DNA from: Methanobacterium spitsbergense
GTDB lineage: Archaea; Methanobacteriota; Methanobacteria; Methanobacteriales; Methanobacteriaceae
Direction of reading: 5' to 3'
Assembly: GCF_019931065.1 (NCBI RefSeq)
Contig: NZ_JAIOUQ010000007.1
Location: 245,623 to 309,622, forward strand
Length of the DNA stretch: 64,000 nucleotides
The translations under genes and the position numbers were made by a program. The notes under the pieces are model-generated. The model ran no database searches. It worked only from the letters and a program-made list of their open reading frames with translations, and was not told the origin of the DNA. Numbering within the stretch: position 1 is the first letter of the stretch; each line of letters opens with the position of its first letter. Shown here piece after piece: positions 27,708-39,252 of this stretch.

Positions 27708-28613
27708 ATGGAAGTTAAGGAGAAAATGAGTGTATTAGAACTCATTGAACAGATGGGAGGGTCTGGTGTTCTTGGTGCTGGAAGAATGTATCAAGCAACT
27801 AAACTCCTTGCAGAAGTTCTTGAGGATGAGGATACAGCTGTTTTCATGAGCGTTGCAGGACCCATGGTGCCTGGAGGACTTAGAAAAGTTATAAGAGACA
27901 TGATTAATAATGGAATGATCGATGTTCTAATAACTAGTGGTGCAAACATAACCCACGATCTTCTCGAAGCTTTTGGAGGAAGACATTACAAGGGTACGAA
28001 AGAGGACGATGAAACACTATGTCAACAAGGGATAGGTCGGATCGGAGATATTTATACAAAATCTGAAGATTTCGAAGTGTTTGAACACGAAATCACCGAA
28101 ATTTTGACAAAAATAACAGAAAAAGATAAATATTTTAGCATACGGGAATTCTTAACCAAAATTGGAAATTCCATTACAGATGAAAATTCAATACTCAGGA
28201 CAGCTTCAAAAAGAAATATTCCAATTTATGCTCCAGGATTAATTGATAGTATGCTTGGACTGCAGTTATGGATGTTTAAACAAGATAATAAACTTCATCT
28301 GGATGCATCAGGAGATATGAGTGAATTATCGGATATAGTTTTTGGTTCAAAAAAAGTTGCAACAGTTATACTTGGTGGTGGACTTCCAAAACACTATGCA
28401 TTGGCATCAAATCTTTTAAAGGGTGGTGTTGATGCAGCCATACAAATTACAATGGACAGAGGAGAGACAGGAAGTTTAAGTGGAGCACCACTTGAAGAAG
28501 CCAAGTCATGGTCCAAGGCTAAGGCCGGTTCAAATCTTGTAACTGTTATAGGCGATGCAACAATAATATTCCCATTGATGCTGGCGGGTGCGCTGGAGAT
28601 GAACAAAAAATAA
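27708..28613 (+). CDS. dys: Deoxyhypusine synthase
   Basis: The 301-residue protein matches archaeal deoxyhypusine synthase, which moves the aminobutyl group of spermidine to a lysine of translation factor aIF5A. Family landmarks are TSGANITHDLLEAFGG near residues 85-100, the GDIYTKSEDFEVFE segment, the NAD-binding VILGGGLPKHYAL and the C-terminal SWSKAKAGSN with the catalytic lysine region. The length is normal. No canonical start lies further upstream in frame. Confidence 0.88.
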   Translation: MEVKEKMSVLELIEQMGGSGVLGAGRMYQATKLLAEVLEDEDTAVFMSVAGPMVPGGLRKVIRDMINNGMIDVLITSGANITHDLLEAFGGRHYKGTKEDDETLCQQGIGRIGDIYTKSEDFEVFEHEITEILTKITEKDKYFSIREFLTKIGNSITDENSILRTASKRNIPIYAPGLIDSMLGLQLWMFKQDNKLHLDASGDMSELSDIVFGSKKVATVILGGGLPKHYALASNLLKGGVDAAIQITMDRGETGSLSGAPLEEAKSWSKAKAGSNLVTVIGDATIIFPLMLAGALEMNKK

Positions 28614-28715
28614 TTGGCCTAAAATTTTTGACACAAAAAAAATCTTTATGGGTCAACCATAAACCATTATAATGCTAATTATCTTTTTTTAAGATATTAT
28701 TATGGGATTTAAAAA

Positions 28716-29945
<1,230 letters not shown>

Positions 29946-30098
29946 TCATTCATAAATATTGAAGTAAAATTGTCAGATTTGACATATATTAAATAAGTTA
30001 AATAAGAAATGGACAAATACCAATAAAAATTCAAATAAATAAAATAAACATATTCTAAATTTCAATTTAATAAAATCATAAAATTAAAGGATGATAAG

Positions 30099-30347
30099 AT
30101 GAACCAGAAAAAATTAAAGGGCATAGTAGCAGCTATTCTAACATTTATAGTTGTAGGGCTTCTTGCTGTTCAAGCAATGTATTACCTCAAGGGATACCCA
30201 CCAGGAACTGATATGTTAAAACACCAGTTTCTTGCAGCGATTGGATTTTTAATTGGTATAATTGCTGCTTCATATGTTTACACCTATGTTCAAGGGGATG
30301 ATAAATCATCATGGCTATACGGTGATGGGGAAGAAGAAAAAAAATAA
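30099..30347 (+). CDS. Small two-helix membrane protein, 82 aa
   Basis: Two hydrophobic helices (about residues 8-28 and 44-64) flank a short loop YYLKGYPPGTDMLKH, and the tail is acidic (GDGEEEKK). GGATGATAAG precedes the start. I do not recognise it, although similar small proteins recur in Methanobacteriales genomes. It stands alone between pyrF and the ATP-cone gene. Confidence 0.6.
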   Translation: MNQKKLKGIVAAILTFIVVGLLAVQAMYYLKGYPPGTDMLKHQFLAAIGFLIGIIAASYVYTYVQGDDKSSWLYGDGEEEKK

Positions 30348-30396
30348 TTTTATTTATTTATTTTGAATTTTCATTGAGACGTAAAATTTGCTATAA

Positions 30397-30675
30397 TTAT
30401 CTTGACTTGTATTTACTATCAAATCTTCGAACTGACTTGGCTATGTAAGGCTCGCATTTGTCTAACTCTGTTAAAAGACACATTCTAATGGTTTCAGTAT
30501 TGATCTCTTGTTTATCGTCTAATTTTTTATTGATATTGGAAAATACTTCATTTATAATTTCATTTTTTTCTTCTAAACTATAACCTGCATTAATAGTTGC
30601 CTTTTGAAGAGAACCTTTAATTTTATCTGGATTAAATGGTTCTTTTGTACCTTTCCTTTTAATTACATCGGTCAT
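30397..30675 (-). CDS. ATP-cone domain protein
   Basis: The 92-residue protein is an ATP-cone domain: VIKRKGTKEPFNPDKIKGSL at the N-terminus and then the KATINAGYSLEE helix. ATP-cones bind dATP/ATP and regulate ribonucleotide reductases or act in NrdR. Here the domain is alone with no zinc ribbon. It may regulate a reductase elsewhere in the genome. Confidence 0.8.
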   Translation of the reverse strand: MTDVIKRKGTKEPFNPDKIKGSLQKATINAGYSLEEKNEIINEVFSNINKKLDDKQEINTETIRMCLLTELDKCEPYIAKSVRRFDSKYKSR

Positions 30676-30781
30676 TAACTCACCTTCCTATTAATTGGGT
30701 TTTATAACGATATACTATAAACAAGTCCATAATACTATAAAATCCTTAATCTTTTTATATTTGTATCTTATGTGATTTATT

Positions 30782-31543
30782 TTATTCCATAGAAAACTTT
30801 AATGTGGCATAGTAAGTATAACCCTTTGGAGAATCCTTTTTTTCATCTTTATCAAATATTATTTCGGTTGTTTTTCCGAAATGTTCTGCAGCAACCTTCA
30901 GATGATAAATTGAAATCCCAACGTCAATGGGAATATATTTATTTACAACCATGGCCTTTAAAAAGTTCGGTTTGATAGAATAAACATTAATTGCAGAATC
31001 ATTTCCTGTAAAAAACCATGGTTGACTATTTGTAGCGGAAGGCGCAAGTTTTGCTGCTTCCAACAAGTTATCTGCCCCAGTTACTTTACTTATCTTTTCA
31101 ATGGGGTTTCTCTTAAATTCATTCATACTGTCTCTGTATAACGGATCTAGAGGTTTTCCAAAGGCCATTAATATTATGAATTTAAGATTTGAACCATTTA
31201 ATATTTCTGCCTTGGGTATTGGAATTCCCTGCCAGCAAGAACCAATTCCATTTGACGAGAAAAAAAGATCCATCTGTTGAAGCATAAAACCAACATTAGT
31301 TAGGTATCCTTCGGAGGTGTCTGAAAATACAGCAAGATAATGTGGTGCTTTTTTCATAAATCTCTGTTTAACATCTTCTGTGGAAATGATCTTTATTTCA
31401 GTATTTATGTTACTGTAAAGGGGAATTAAATTATCAAATTCTTCAGAAATCTCTTTTAATATATTATTGTCAAGGGGATTGAGATCATAATTTCTAATGG
31501 ACTTTCTTTTAAAAATAATTGGATAATAATCATCTTTTTTCAT
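30782..31543 (-). CDS. Nitroreductase family protein (TM1586-like)
   Basis: The 253-residue protein has nitroreductase features in the long form: FKRKSIRNYDLNPLDNN at the start and a second repeat EAAKLAPSATNSQPWFF, the FMN-binding signature. Middle-domain motifs such as GSCWQGIPIP also match. This fits the TM1586-like group, which binds FMN and has an unclear substrate. It stands alone upstream of the cobalt transporter, facing away from it. Confidence 0.82.
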   Translation of the reverse strand: MKKDDYYPIIFKRKSIRNYDLNPLDNNILKEISEEFDNLIPLYSNINTEIKIISTEDVKQRFMKKAPHYLAVFSDTSEGYLTNVGFMLQQMDLFFSSNGIGSCWQGIPIPKAEILNGSNLKFIILMAFGKPLDPLYRDSMNEFKRNPIEKISKVTGADNLLEAAKLAPSATNSQPWFFTGNDSAINVYSIKPNFLKAMVVNKYIPIDVGISIYHLKVAAEHFGKTTEIIFDKDEKKDSPKGYTYYATLKFSME

Positions 31544-31868
31544 GTTAATTCACCATTTACCTTAAACAATATTATCTTTCAAACTAAAACTACTCCTCAT
31601 ATTAATATTATAATATTATACCTCAATAATTATTCTCATACAAAAATTAAGTTTTAAATGATCTCATACCACAATTAATCAACTTTATTTTATTTTTTCT
31701 CAAGCAAAATGGAAATATATATAAACCTTGATTACAGTAACCTAATTTATAGACAATAATCCCCTATTAACAATTCTTTAACAAGATAATATTGATCACA
31801 GCATAAATATGTCAATAATACTTTAAAGGAGAATATTATTGTATACATAAAGATCAAGGAGAGTTTAA
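31544..31868. other. Divergent intergenic region before cbiM
   Basis: This 325-base gap carries the promoter of the cobalt transporter operon. TATATATAAA at 31714-31723 is the TATA box. TTACAGTAA (31732-31740) is a perfect 9-base palindrome close to the expected start of transcription. TCATAC occurs twice at about 31,636 and 31,665 as a direct repeat, resembling half-sites. No riboswitch fold was recognised. Confidence 0.5.
31714..31740 (+). promoter_or_regulatory. TATA box with adjacent palindrome upstream of cbiM
   Basis: The TATA element is followed eight bases later by TTACAGTAA, with near-symmetric flanks. A palindrome at this distance overlaps the expected transcription start and is a likely repressor site for metal control. 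Confidence 0.45.
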
Positions 31869-32546
31869 ATGCATATAATGGAAGGATTTTTACCCTGGCA
31901 ATGGTGTCTTTTTTGGTATCTGCTGGCAGCTCCTGTAGTTGCCTACGGTATAAAACAGATCAAAGAAATCACAGATAAAAATCCCGAATCAAAACCACTA
32001 CTGGCAGTATCAGGAGCATTCATATTTGTGCTCTCCTCTTTAAAACTACCTTCAGTAACAGGTAGTTCATCACACCCAACAGGTAATGGTTTAAGTGCAG
32101 TACTCTTTGGACCTGCAGTAACATGCGTATTAGCAGCTATTGTATTGGTTTTTCAGGCACTTCTCCTGGCCCATGGAGGTATCACAACATTGGGTGCAAA
32201 TATTTTTTCAATGGGAATTATTGGGCCACTAGCAGCATGGTTAATATATAAATCAATCATGAAAACAGGTTTGTCATCATCAATAGCAGTATTTTTTGCA
32301 GCTTTTGCAGGGGATATATTCACATATATTACAACAGCATCACAGCTTTCCTTGGCATTTCCAATTCCAAGTTTTGGTGCTTCATTCTTCAAGTTTATGA
32401 TTGTGTTTGCATACACCCAAATACCACTTTCAATTGTAGAGGCAATTCTTACAGTCGTAATATTTGAATATATTTTGAAACTCAGACCAGATATACTTAG
32501 ATCACTGAAGATTATAGGGCCTAAAAAAGTTGAGGAGAAAGTATAA
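31869..32546 (+). CDS. cbiM: Cobalt/nickel ECF transporter component CbiM
   Basis: The 225-residue membrane protein starts with MHIMEGF, the conserved N-terminus whose Met and His residues coordinate the metal in CbiM/NikM. The SHPTGNGLSAVLFGP loop is also diagnostic. It forms the substrate-specific S component of an energy-coupling-factor transporter for Co2+ or Ni2+, needed here for cobamides and F430. It is the first gene of cbiMNQO; cbiN begins immediately after the stop codon. Confidence 0.95.
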   Translation: MHIMEGFLPWQWCLFWYLLAAPVVAYGIKQIKEITDKNPESKPLLAVSGAFIFVLSSLKLPSVTGSSSHPTGNGLSAVLFGPAVTCVLAAIVLVFQALLLAHGGITTLGANIFSMGIIGPLAAWLIYKSIMKTGLSSSIAVFFAAFAGDIFTYITTASQLSLAFPIPSFGASFFKFMIVFAYTQIPLSIVEAILTVVIFEYILKLRPDILRSLKIIGPKKVEEKV

Positions 32547-32828
32547 ATGGAAAAAAGGCATGTTATAATGTTATTGATTGCACTTTTAATAGTTGCAATT
32601 CCATTTTTCCTTTATAATGGTAAAGGTGAGGGCTACTTCAGTGGGTCAGATGATAAAGGAAGCTTAGCCATAGAAGAAACAGGTTATCATCCATGGTTTT
32701 CATCTATTTGGGAACCGAGTAGTGAAATGGAAATCCTACTTTTTGCTCTGCAAGCTGCTATAGGTGCACTTATTATAGGTTACTTCCTGGGATACTACAC
32801 AGGAAAGAGAAAAATTCAAGGAAAGTGA
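32547..32828 (+). CDS. cbiN: Cobalt transporter accessory protein CbiN
   Basis: The 93-residue protein has two membrane helices with an external loop between them (residues about 25-65), the layout of CbiN, which is needed for CbiM to load metal. GYHPWFSSIWEPSSEME is the typical conserved end of the external loop. It starts next to the cbiM stop. Confidence 0.92.
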   Translation: MEKRHVIMLLIALLIVAIPFFLYNGKGEGYFSGSDDKGSLAIEETGYHPWFSSIWEPSSEMEILLFALQAAIGALIIGYFLGYYTGKRKIQGK

Positions 32829-32881
32829 ATATTTTTGCGTTTTATTAAACACAATGAGGTTATACTTTAAGAGGATTGAAA

Positions 32882-33658
32882 ATGGAAAGAACACTCGATG
32901 ATTACGCCCATTCAAATGGTCTTAAAAATACTAATCCATCATTTAAAGTATTATTTGCACTTTTGACCATGATAATATGTGTTATATCAACATCACCAGT
33001 CATACCTCTCATTATTACATTTTTAATGATGTTTTTAATTATATTCTGGGCCAAAATACCATTTAAATTCTATTTGAAATTTATATCAATTCCATTATTT
33101 TTTGGTATTATGACCTTTTTATTCATGGCATTATTTTTTGGTATGGTGGATCCCTGGTTTAAAATAAATTTAATTAATGTAATTGTTTATAAAGATGGTT
33201 TCAATTTAGGAGCCCTAGTTTTTGCAAGAATACTGGGTGGATTTTCTTGTCTTGGTTTTCTAGCCCTTACAACTCCCATGACCGAGATATTTTCGCTACT
33301 TGAAGGATTTAAAATACCATTGGTGATACTAGAAATTGCAATGATGATGTACCGTTATATATTTGTATTCCTTGAAGAGGCAACCAACATGTATCAATCA
33401 CAGAAAACACGCCTCGGCTATTTAAGCTTCAAAGGAAGTTTCAAGTCCCTTGGTATACTGGCTAGTAATTTATTTATAAGGACTTGGATGAGGGGAGAAC
33501 AAGTTTATATATCCATGGAATCAAGATGTTATGATGGGTCCATTAAAACTTTTAAGACTCAAAATTCTATAAGCACCAAAAACATGGCGTTGCTTGTTTC
33601 GTTTGAGTTTTTACTTATAATCGGGACATATTTGACAGCTGGCTTTAAAATATTATGA
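32882..33658 (+). CDS. cbiQ: ECF transporter transmembrane protein CbiQ
   Basis: The 258-residue protein is the T component that links the S component to the ATPase. Multiple helices and the two arginine-containing coupling motifs near the C-terminus are visible (SQKTRLGYLSF and MESRCYDGS). The start at 32882 follows AGAGGATTGAA; the TTG two codons upstream is less likely. Confidence 0.9.
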   Translation: MERTLDDYAHSNGLKNTNPSFKVLFALLTMIICVISTSPVIPLIITFLMMFLIIFWAKIPFKFYLKFISIPLFFGIMTFLFMALFFGMVDPWFKINLINVIVYKDGFNLGALVFARILGGFSCLGFLALTTPMTEIFSLLEGFKIPLVILEIAMMMYRYIFVFLEEATNMYQSQKTRLGYLSFKGSFKSLGILASNLFIRTWMRGEQVYISMESRCYDGSIKTFKTQNSISTKNMALLVSFEFLLIIGTYLTAGFKIL

Positions 33659-33712
33659 ACAATTTATAATAATAGTTTTAATTTTAATAATACACTTAAG
33701 AGATGTTTTTAA

Positions 33713-34552
33713 ATGAAAGTCATTGAAACTAAGGACATTACATACGAATATCCTGATGGTACAAAAGCCCTTGAAAAGGTAAACTTCATGGCGGAAGAGG
33801 GTAAAATAGTTGCGCTTTTAGGACCTAACGGTGCAGGAAAATCAACGCTTTTCCTCCACTTCAATGGTATTCTTAGACCTTCCTCCGGAGCTGTTGTTAT
33901 AGACGGGGAAAATGTTAACTACAACAAAAAAGAATTGATGAAAATAAGACAGAAGGTTGGAATAGTTTTCCAAAACCCTGATGATCAATTATTTGCACCA
34001 ACAGTTGTTGAAGATGTAGCATTTGGACCAATGAACATGGGTCTTCCTAAAGATGAGGTTGAATCACGAGTAAAAGAAGCTTTATCCCGAGTTGGGATGG
34101 AGGGATTTGAGAAAAAACCTCCTCACCATCTAAGTGGTGGGCAGAAAAAACGTGTTGCAATTGCAGGAATTCTTGCAATGAAACCTAAAATCATGGTTCT
34201 GGATGAACCAACAAGTGGTTTAGATCCTAAAGGAGCATCACAGATACTCAGACTTCTATACCAACTTAACACAGAAGGAATGACTATTGTAATATCAACA
34301 CACGATGTTGATCTTGTACCAATTTACGCATCAAAGGTCTACATAATAAGCGAAGGTAAGATAATCAAACAGGGAACTGCATCTGAAGTGTTTGAAGATG
34401 TTAAAACAATCAGAGGAGCTAATTTAAGATTACCAAGAATAGCACATCTAATGGAAATACTTGAGAAGGAAGATAAACTCCCATTTGATAAACCATATCC
34501 TCTTACAATCGGCGGGGCAAGAAAACGAATATTAAAAGAATTTGATGAATAA
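33713..34552 (+). CDS. cbiO: ECF transporter ATPase CbiO
   Basis: The 279-residue ABC ATPase has the Walker A GPNGAGKST, Q-loop FQNPDDQLFAP, signature LSGGQKKRVAIAG, and Walker B IMVLDEPTSGLDP. The Q-loop form and C-terminal tail match CbiO, which drives cobalt/nickel uptake with CbiMNQ. It is the last gene of the operon. Confidence 0.95.
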   Translation: MKVIETKDITYEYPDGTKALEKVNFMAEEGKIVALLGPNGAGKSTLFLHFNGILRPSSGAVVIDGENVNYNKKELMKIRQKVGIVFQNPDDQLFAPTVVEDVAFGPMNMGLPKDEVESRVKEALSRVGMEGFEKKPPHHLSGGQKKRVAIAGILAMKPKIMVLDEPTSGLDPKGASQILRLLYQLNTEGMTIVISTHDVDLVPIYASKVYIISEGKIIKQGTASEVFEDVKTIRGANLRLPRIAHLMEILEKEDKLPFDKPYPLTIGGARKRILKEFDE

Positions 34553-34625
34553 TCAAATATAATTTTTTAATAATAATTTTTATAAAGAATAATGAATGGC
34601 AGCTTTTCTGCCATATAATTCAATC

Positions 34626-35012
34626 TTACTCTACTACTTTTATGGCCTTTGTTGGGCAAGAAAAGGTGCACAATTTACAACCAATACACTCTTTATCTTT
34701 AACATCAACTGTCCAGTCTTTTTCTATTTCTATGGCCTTAACCGGGCATAATGAAATGCAAGCACCACAATCGATGCAAAGTTCTTCATCTTTTTTTACA
34801 ACTCGCTTTACAGGGCTAACATCAATTCCTGCCTTTTTTATGTATTCAATACCCTCTTTAGCATCCGGACCAGATATCTCTATAAGCATCTGACCGCCCT
34901 TTGGATTGATATCTGCACGGAGAATGTTGAAACTCACATCAAATTTTTTTATCATATGGGTGATTACAGCTTGGTTCACCATTTTAGGAGAAAATTTAAG
35001 CCAGGCTTTCAT
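34626..35012 (-). CDS. NIL domain ferredoxin, partner of aspartate-semialdehyde sulfurtransferase
   Basis: The 128-residue protein has an N-terminal NIL domain (KAWLKFSPKMVNQAVITHM to LIEISGPDAKEGIEYIKKAG). Two ferredoxin motifs follow: CIDCGACISLCP and CIGCKLCTFSCP. In Methanosarcina the equivalent protein (MA1822) works with MA1821 to make homocysteine from aspartate semialdehyde and sulfide, supplying electrons. The start at 35012 lies one base after the stop of the partner gene, with GGTG at the right distance. It is co-transcribed with that gene. Confidence 0.88.
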   Translation of the reverse strand: MKAWLKFSPKMVNQAVITHMIKKFDVSFNILRADINPKGGQMLIEISGPDAKEGIEYIKKAGIDVSPVKRVVKKDEELCIDCGACISLCPVKAIEIEKDWTVDVKDKECIGCKLCTFSCPTKAIKVVE

Positions 35013-35013
35013 A

Positions 35014-36558
35014 TTAAACACCTTCCTCTACATTCCTTACACACATAAGCCTTGAAATATCTTCTGCAGTTATCATACCCTTCACTCGATTATTTTTGTC
35101 TATTATTGGAAGGCCAGATATTTCATGCTTATCAATACGTCTTGCAATAACATCAACAGGTTCATCTTCCCTTGCAATCACGACTTTTTTGGTCATAACA
35201 TCCTTTAATCTATTTTCACCCTTTGCAACTGCATTGGCAATATCCCATGAGGTTACAATTCCCAATAACTTATTATCTGAATCAACTACAGGTAGATGGT
35301 TGACATTATTTTGAACCAATCTTTTAGCAACATCAGTTATATCATCGTTAGGACTTGCTATTATCAATGGTTTTCCTTTAATTTCATTTACCAGAACCGT
35401 TTGTCTTCTAATCTTAAGAGGTCTAGGGCTTCGACCCTCAGATGCTAACAATTTAACAGGATTTGTAAGTAAGAAATTTCCATTATTGATCCAGGATTTA
35501 AGCTCTTCAGCAATTTTCAAGGCCTTTTTATAGGAGGATAATGGTGAAGATTCAATTTCAACGCCATTAATTTCAATACTACCACTTCTAAGCTCTTTAT
35601 AATTGGTTTCTAATATGATTGGCTTGCTACGTTTAGCAACACCATAATCTTGGACATGGCAAACGATATCTTCGTCACTAATGGCTGTTCTTTGAGCTAT
35701 ATCACTATTTAAAATAGGTATCGGTATACCTGCACCAACATATAGAGTTGAACCGTATTTAGGCATAGTTGCACCACGAACATATTCATGATCCATCTCT
35801 TTCATATCTCCCTTCAACATAAGCGTACCTGCTCCATCGGTTGGAACACCATTTTTTCTTTGAACTTCGGTGTTATGTTGGGTACCTTCTCCTATTACAT
35901 ATCCTTCTGCACCACAAAGGAATATCTTGGTACCCATACCTATTGTTTGGAAGTATGGATCGTTTAAAAGGGGACTCAATCCACCCGCACTTGAAAAGCT
36001 TACGTTACCCATGTTAGGTAAGAGAGTGCCCATATAAGTGTAAATTGTTTCATCTGTGGAGTTCACAGCGGCAGCATAGTTCTGATAGGAATTACGTGGA
36101 TTTACCATTATGGCTTCGTTGAGGTTTTCAATATTAACATGTGTTTTAAGGTCTGTTAAAGGGTAACAATCTGTTCCATAGGAACTTGCAATCAATTCAA
36201 CATCTTTGCCCATAATAAGATCCTCAATTACGTGGGCCCCACCATAATCAATTCCAATTTCAGGATTTCTGCTTGGTTGGGTGGCACCAATATAAGTATC
36301 AACTGCAGCAAGTCCGGAATAAGCTTCAACTCCATTAAGATAAGTTTTGGTCATTTTTATTGGAGGATCGGTATGACCGAAGTTCAAAAAAGCTCCTGAA
36401 GAACACATGGCACCAAAAGTACCAGTTGTAACAACATCAATATCCTCCGCTGCTTTTTCAGCTCCATTTTCCCTAACAATTTGGGTCATTTCAACAGCAG
36501 TAACAACAACTGCATCTCCGTTTTTGATTCGTTCATTTATTTCTTCAATGGTCTTCAT
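35014..36558 (-). CDS. L-aspartate semialdehyde sulfurtransferase (DUF39 with CBS domains)
   Basis: The 514-residue protein joins a DUF39 domain (residues about 1-380) to two CBS domains (about 390-510). It matches MA1821 of Methanosarcina, which converts aspartate semialdehyde and sulfide to homocysteine. The likely catalytic cysteine is C52 in [17 protein letters not shown]. The CBS pair suggests regulation by SAM or nucleotides. The ferredoxin partner gene follows immediately. Confidence 0.9.
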   Translation of the reverse strand: MKTIEEINERIKNGDAVVVTAVEMTQIVRENGAEKAAEDIDVVTTGTFGAMCSSGAFLNFGHTDPPIKMTKTYLNGVEAYSGLAAVDTYIGATQPSRNPEIGIDYGGAHVIEDLIMGKDVELIASSYGTDCYPLTDLKTHVNIENLNEAIMVNPRNSYQNYAAAVNSTDETIYTYMGTLLPNMGNVSFSSAGGLSPLLNDPYFQTIGMGTKIFLCGAEGYVIGEGTQHNTEVQRKNGVPTDGAGTLMLKGDMKEMDHEYVRGATMPKYGSTLYVGAGIPIPILNSDIAQRTAISDEDIVCHVQDYGVAKRSKPIILETNYKELRSGSIEINGVEIESSPLSSYKKALKIAEELKSWINNGNFLLTNPVKLLASEGRSPRPLKIRRQTVLVNEIKGKPLIIASPNDDITDVAKRLVQNNVNHLPVVDSDNKLLGIVTSWDIANAVAKGENRLKDVMTKKVVIAREDEPVDVIARRIDKHEISGLPIIDKNNRVKGMITAEDISRLMCVRNVEEGV

Positions 36559-37032
36559 TATGAGTCACGTCCGTACCATTATAATAATTATTCAATTAAC
36601 AAAAAAATATATAAAAAGAAAATAAAAGTTGAAATTTGAAAAGGAATTAAATTAACCCTCTGCATTTACCATTTAACTGTAATAATTTCTAATTCACAAC
36701 ATTTGGGGTCAACAAAAGAATTTGTTGCAGATCGAGTTAGATTGGACTTTTTCAACTAGGTTGATTTTCTTGGATTATATAACTATACCTTTATTGATTA
36801 ACTAGTTTTTCTATTGTAATATTATGTTTATTATGTAAATTTGTATTTACTCAATAAGATTATAATAAAAACTTAGTATTTTAAGTTAGAAATTATTTTT
36901 GTAAAAAATATTTAACAGCTTGTTATAACAAAATATTTCTTTTCGTACGCAAAAATAATATAAATAATAGAAAAGATTACTCTTCATAAAAATGTTACAT
37001 TAATTTAGTATTTAGTTAAAGGAGTGCTAAAC
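36559..37032. other. Divergent intergenic region with a possible tiny gene
   Basis: This gap of about 470 bases separates the homocysteine operon from tldD. A TATA-like TTTTTATATATTTTTT on the minus strand (about 36,602-36,616) would serve the operon. A second part (36,660-36,790) is less AT-rich and holds the 29-codon minus-strand frame described at 36666-36755. The rest has no recognised feature. Confidence 0.5.
36666..36755 (-). CDS. Possible 29-residue peptide gene or remnant (ends in PKCCELEI...)
   Basis: A short frame begins at TTG 36753-36755 and reads MKKSNLTRSATNSFVD and then PKCCELEIITVKW. A TATA-like TTATATAA lies about 25 bases upstream, so a leaderless transcript is possible, and there is no ribosome-binding site. 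The PK-x-CELEI ending matches the 31-residue peptide gene at 20720-20815. This may be a paralogue, a decayed copy or chance. Confidence 0.2.
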   Translation of the reverse strand: MKKSNLTRSATNSFVDPKCCELEIITVKW

Positions 37033-38418
37033 ATGTCATCTTCAATTGAAAATAAGTTAAATCCCGATGTATTTAAAAAAACTATTGATTCCATCGATAA
37101 GATGGCAGATTATGTAGATTTAAGAGTTAATGAAAGTAAAAATACTGTTATTGTTATGAAAGATGGTAAAATACAGGAAATACGTTCTGGATCAGATTTC
37201 GGTGGATCAGTAAGGGTTCTCAAGAATGGTTCTTGGGGATTTGCATATACCACTCAGCTATCCAAACTAAATGAAATGGCTGAATCAGCATTGAAACTTG
37301 CAAAATCAACAAAAAGTGATGTAGAATTAAACGAAGTAAATTCCTACAAAGATAATGTTAAATTCAAGGCCAAACTTTTACCCTCTAAAGTATCTTTAGA
37401 TGAAAAGAAGGAGATTGTACACGATGCAGATGCAGCAGCCAAGATCGAACAAATTGTTAGCACAACTGTAAATTATGTTGATGGAGAAGGTACTACTCTG
37501 TACTTAAACTCTGAAGGTACTTGTCTCACAATGGAAGAATCAAGGGTGGCAATGTTTATAAATGCAGTTGCAGCATCTGAAGAAGGTATACAGTTTGGAC
37601 ATAAAAGTATTGGTGGTTCAAGAGGATTTGAGGTTATTAAAGATCAGGATATCGAGAATTTTGGCAGAACTGCTGCATTAAAAGCAGTAAGGCTCCTTAA
37701 TGCAAAATCACCATCATCTGGAAGTTTTCCAGTAGTCCTTGATCCGGAATTAACAGGTGTTTTTATTCATGAAGCACTTGGACATGCCTCTGAAGCAGAT
37801 CTAATACTTCAGAACGATTCGATATTAAAAAATAAGCTCGGAACCCAGATAGGTTCAAATCTAGTAACTATAATTGATGATGCAAGCATGGATGCATTCG
37901 GATATTATCCATATGATGCTGAGGGTGTTAAAACATCAGAAAACATTCTGGTAAAGAATGGTGTTCTTACATCACTTCTAAGCTCAAGGGAAACAGCATC
38001 AAAACTTGGAATTAATTCCTCTGGAAATGCTAGATCTTCGGTTGGTGAACAACCAATTGTCAGAATGAGTAATACATATTTAAAACCAGGTGATCAATCG
38101 TTTGAAGAATTATTGGAAGGTATGAAAGATGGAATATATCTCAAAGGATCAAGAGGGGGACAAGTAGATACTGGAAAGGGTGTATTCCAATTCAATGCAG
38201 CTGAATCTTTTATGATAAAGGATGGGGAGATAAGAGATCCTCTCAGGGATGTTTCACTTTCAGGCAGTATTATGGAAATTCTTAATAATGTGGATGCACT
38301 CGGATCAGACTTTAAAATGGGTGTTGGGTTCTGTGGAAAATCCGGACAAACAGTTCCTGTTGGAGACGGAGGACCTCATGTGAGAGTTTCCAAGGCTACT
38401 GTGGGCGGAGCAACATAA
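37033..38418 (+). CDS. tldD: TldD-type zinc metallopeptidase
   Basis: The 461-residue protein has the TldD/PmbA N-terminal domain ([20 protein letters not shown]) and the zinc motif HExxxH seen in [13 protein letters not shown]. The zinc motif marks the TldD, not the PmbA, subunit. The C-terminal [18 protein letters not shown] and [12 protein letters not shown] complete the family pattern. The protease processes peptides such as modified antibiotics and other substrates. No PmbA partner lies within the window. The start at 37033 follows GGAGTGCTAAAC. Confidence 0.88.
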   Translation: MSSSIENKLNPDVFKKTIDSIDKMADYVDLRVNESKNTVIVMKDGKIQEIRSGSDFGGSVRVLKNGSWGFAYTTQLSKLNEMAESALKLAKSTKSDVELNEVNSYKDNVKFKAKLLPSKVSLDEKKEIVHDADAAAKIEQIVSTTVNYVDGEGTTLYLNSEGTCLTMEESRVAMFINAVAASEEGIQFGHKSIGGSRGFEVIKDQDIENFGRTAALKAVRLLNAKSPSSGSFPVVLDPELTGVFIHEALGHASEADLILQNDSILKNKLGTQIGSNLVTIIDDASMDAFGYYPYDAEGVKTSENILVKNGVLTSLLSSRETASKLGINSSGNARSSVGEQPIVRMSNTYLKPGDQSFEELLEGMKDGIYLKGSRGGQVDTGKGVFQFNAAESFMIKDGEIRDPLRDVSLSGSIMEILNNVDALGSDFKMGVGFCGKSGQTVPVGDGGPHVRVSKATVGGAT

Positions 38419-38463
38419 TAATTCTTATACAAGAATCATGGAATAAAATTTAGGAGGAAACCT

Positions 38464-39024
38464 ATGTTAACTTCAGAAGATGGAAAATTTCTTGTTCAAC
38501 TTGCAAGAAAGGCAATTGTTACATATTTGGTTGATAAAGAAATAATAGAAATTCCTGAAGATGCTGATCCCAAATTAAGGGACAATATGGGGGTTTTTGT
38601 AACATTAAACCATGAAAATCAACTCAGAGGATGTATTGGTTACCCCGAACCAGTAATGCCTCTTTTAAATGCCGTGGTTGATGCTGCAATATCTGCTGCA
38701 ACAAGGGATCCAAGATTTAATCCAGTAACTCCTGTTGAACTTGATCAGATAAATGTAGAAGTAAGTGTTCTAACTAAACCCGTTCTTATTGATGTGAAAA
38801 ATCCCACAGAATATATTGAAAAGATAAATATTGGTCAGGATGGGCTTATTGTTGAAAGAGGTCCATACAGAGGATTATTATTGCCTCAAGTTGCTACAGA
38901 CTGGGGGTGGAATGTGGAAGAACTACTTTCAAATACTTGTATGAAAGCTGGACTTTCATCGGATTGCTGGCAACTCAATGATGTAAAAATTTATAAATTT
39001 TCATCCCAAATATTTGAGGAATAA
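38464..39024 (+). CDS. AMMECR1 domain protein
   Basis: The 186-residue protein is a full AMMECR1-like domain, with FVTLNHENQLRGCIGYPEPV and the conserved PLLNAVVDAAISAATRDPRF. The human relative is linked to a genetic disorder, but the molecular function is unknown. It follows tldD closely (about 45 bases), as in many Methanobacteriales, and may be in one operon. AGGAGGAAACCT precedes the start. Confidence 0.9.
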   Translation: MLTSEDGKFLVQLARKAIVTYLVDKEIIEIPEDADPKLRDNMGVFVTLNHENQLRGCIGYPEPVMPLLNAVVDAAISAATRDPRFNPVTPVELDQINVEVSVLTKPVLIDVKNPTEYIEKINIGQDGLIVERGPYRGLLLPQVATDWGWNVEELLSNTCMKAGLSSDCWQLNDVKIYKFSSQIFEE

Positions 39025-39252
39025 AGAATTTAAACAAAATAATTAATTTTTTTATTACATTATGATTTAAACGAAGGTTAAATATCATAGAACATACTTA
39101 CCTTAATACACTATCTGAGTTTCTAATTGTGCAATTAAATTTCACTAAAGTTTCAATCATTAAAACTCGTTATATCAGTTCGTATCGTCATATTATCTGA
39201 TATATATTTAAAAAAAAAGGATAACAAATTAAATTTATAAAAAAGTGATCAA

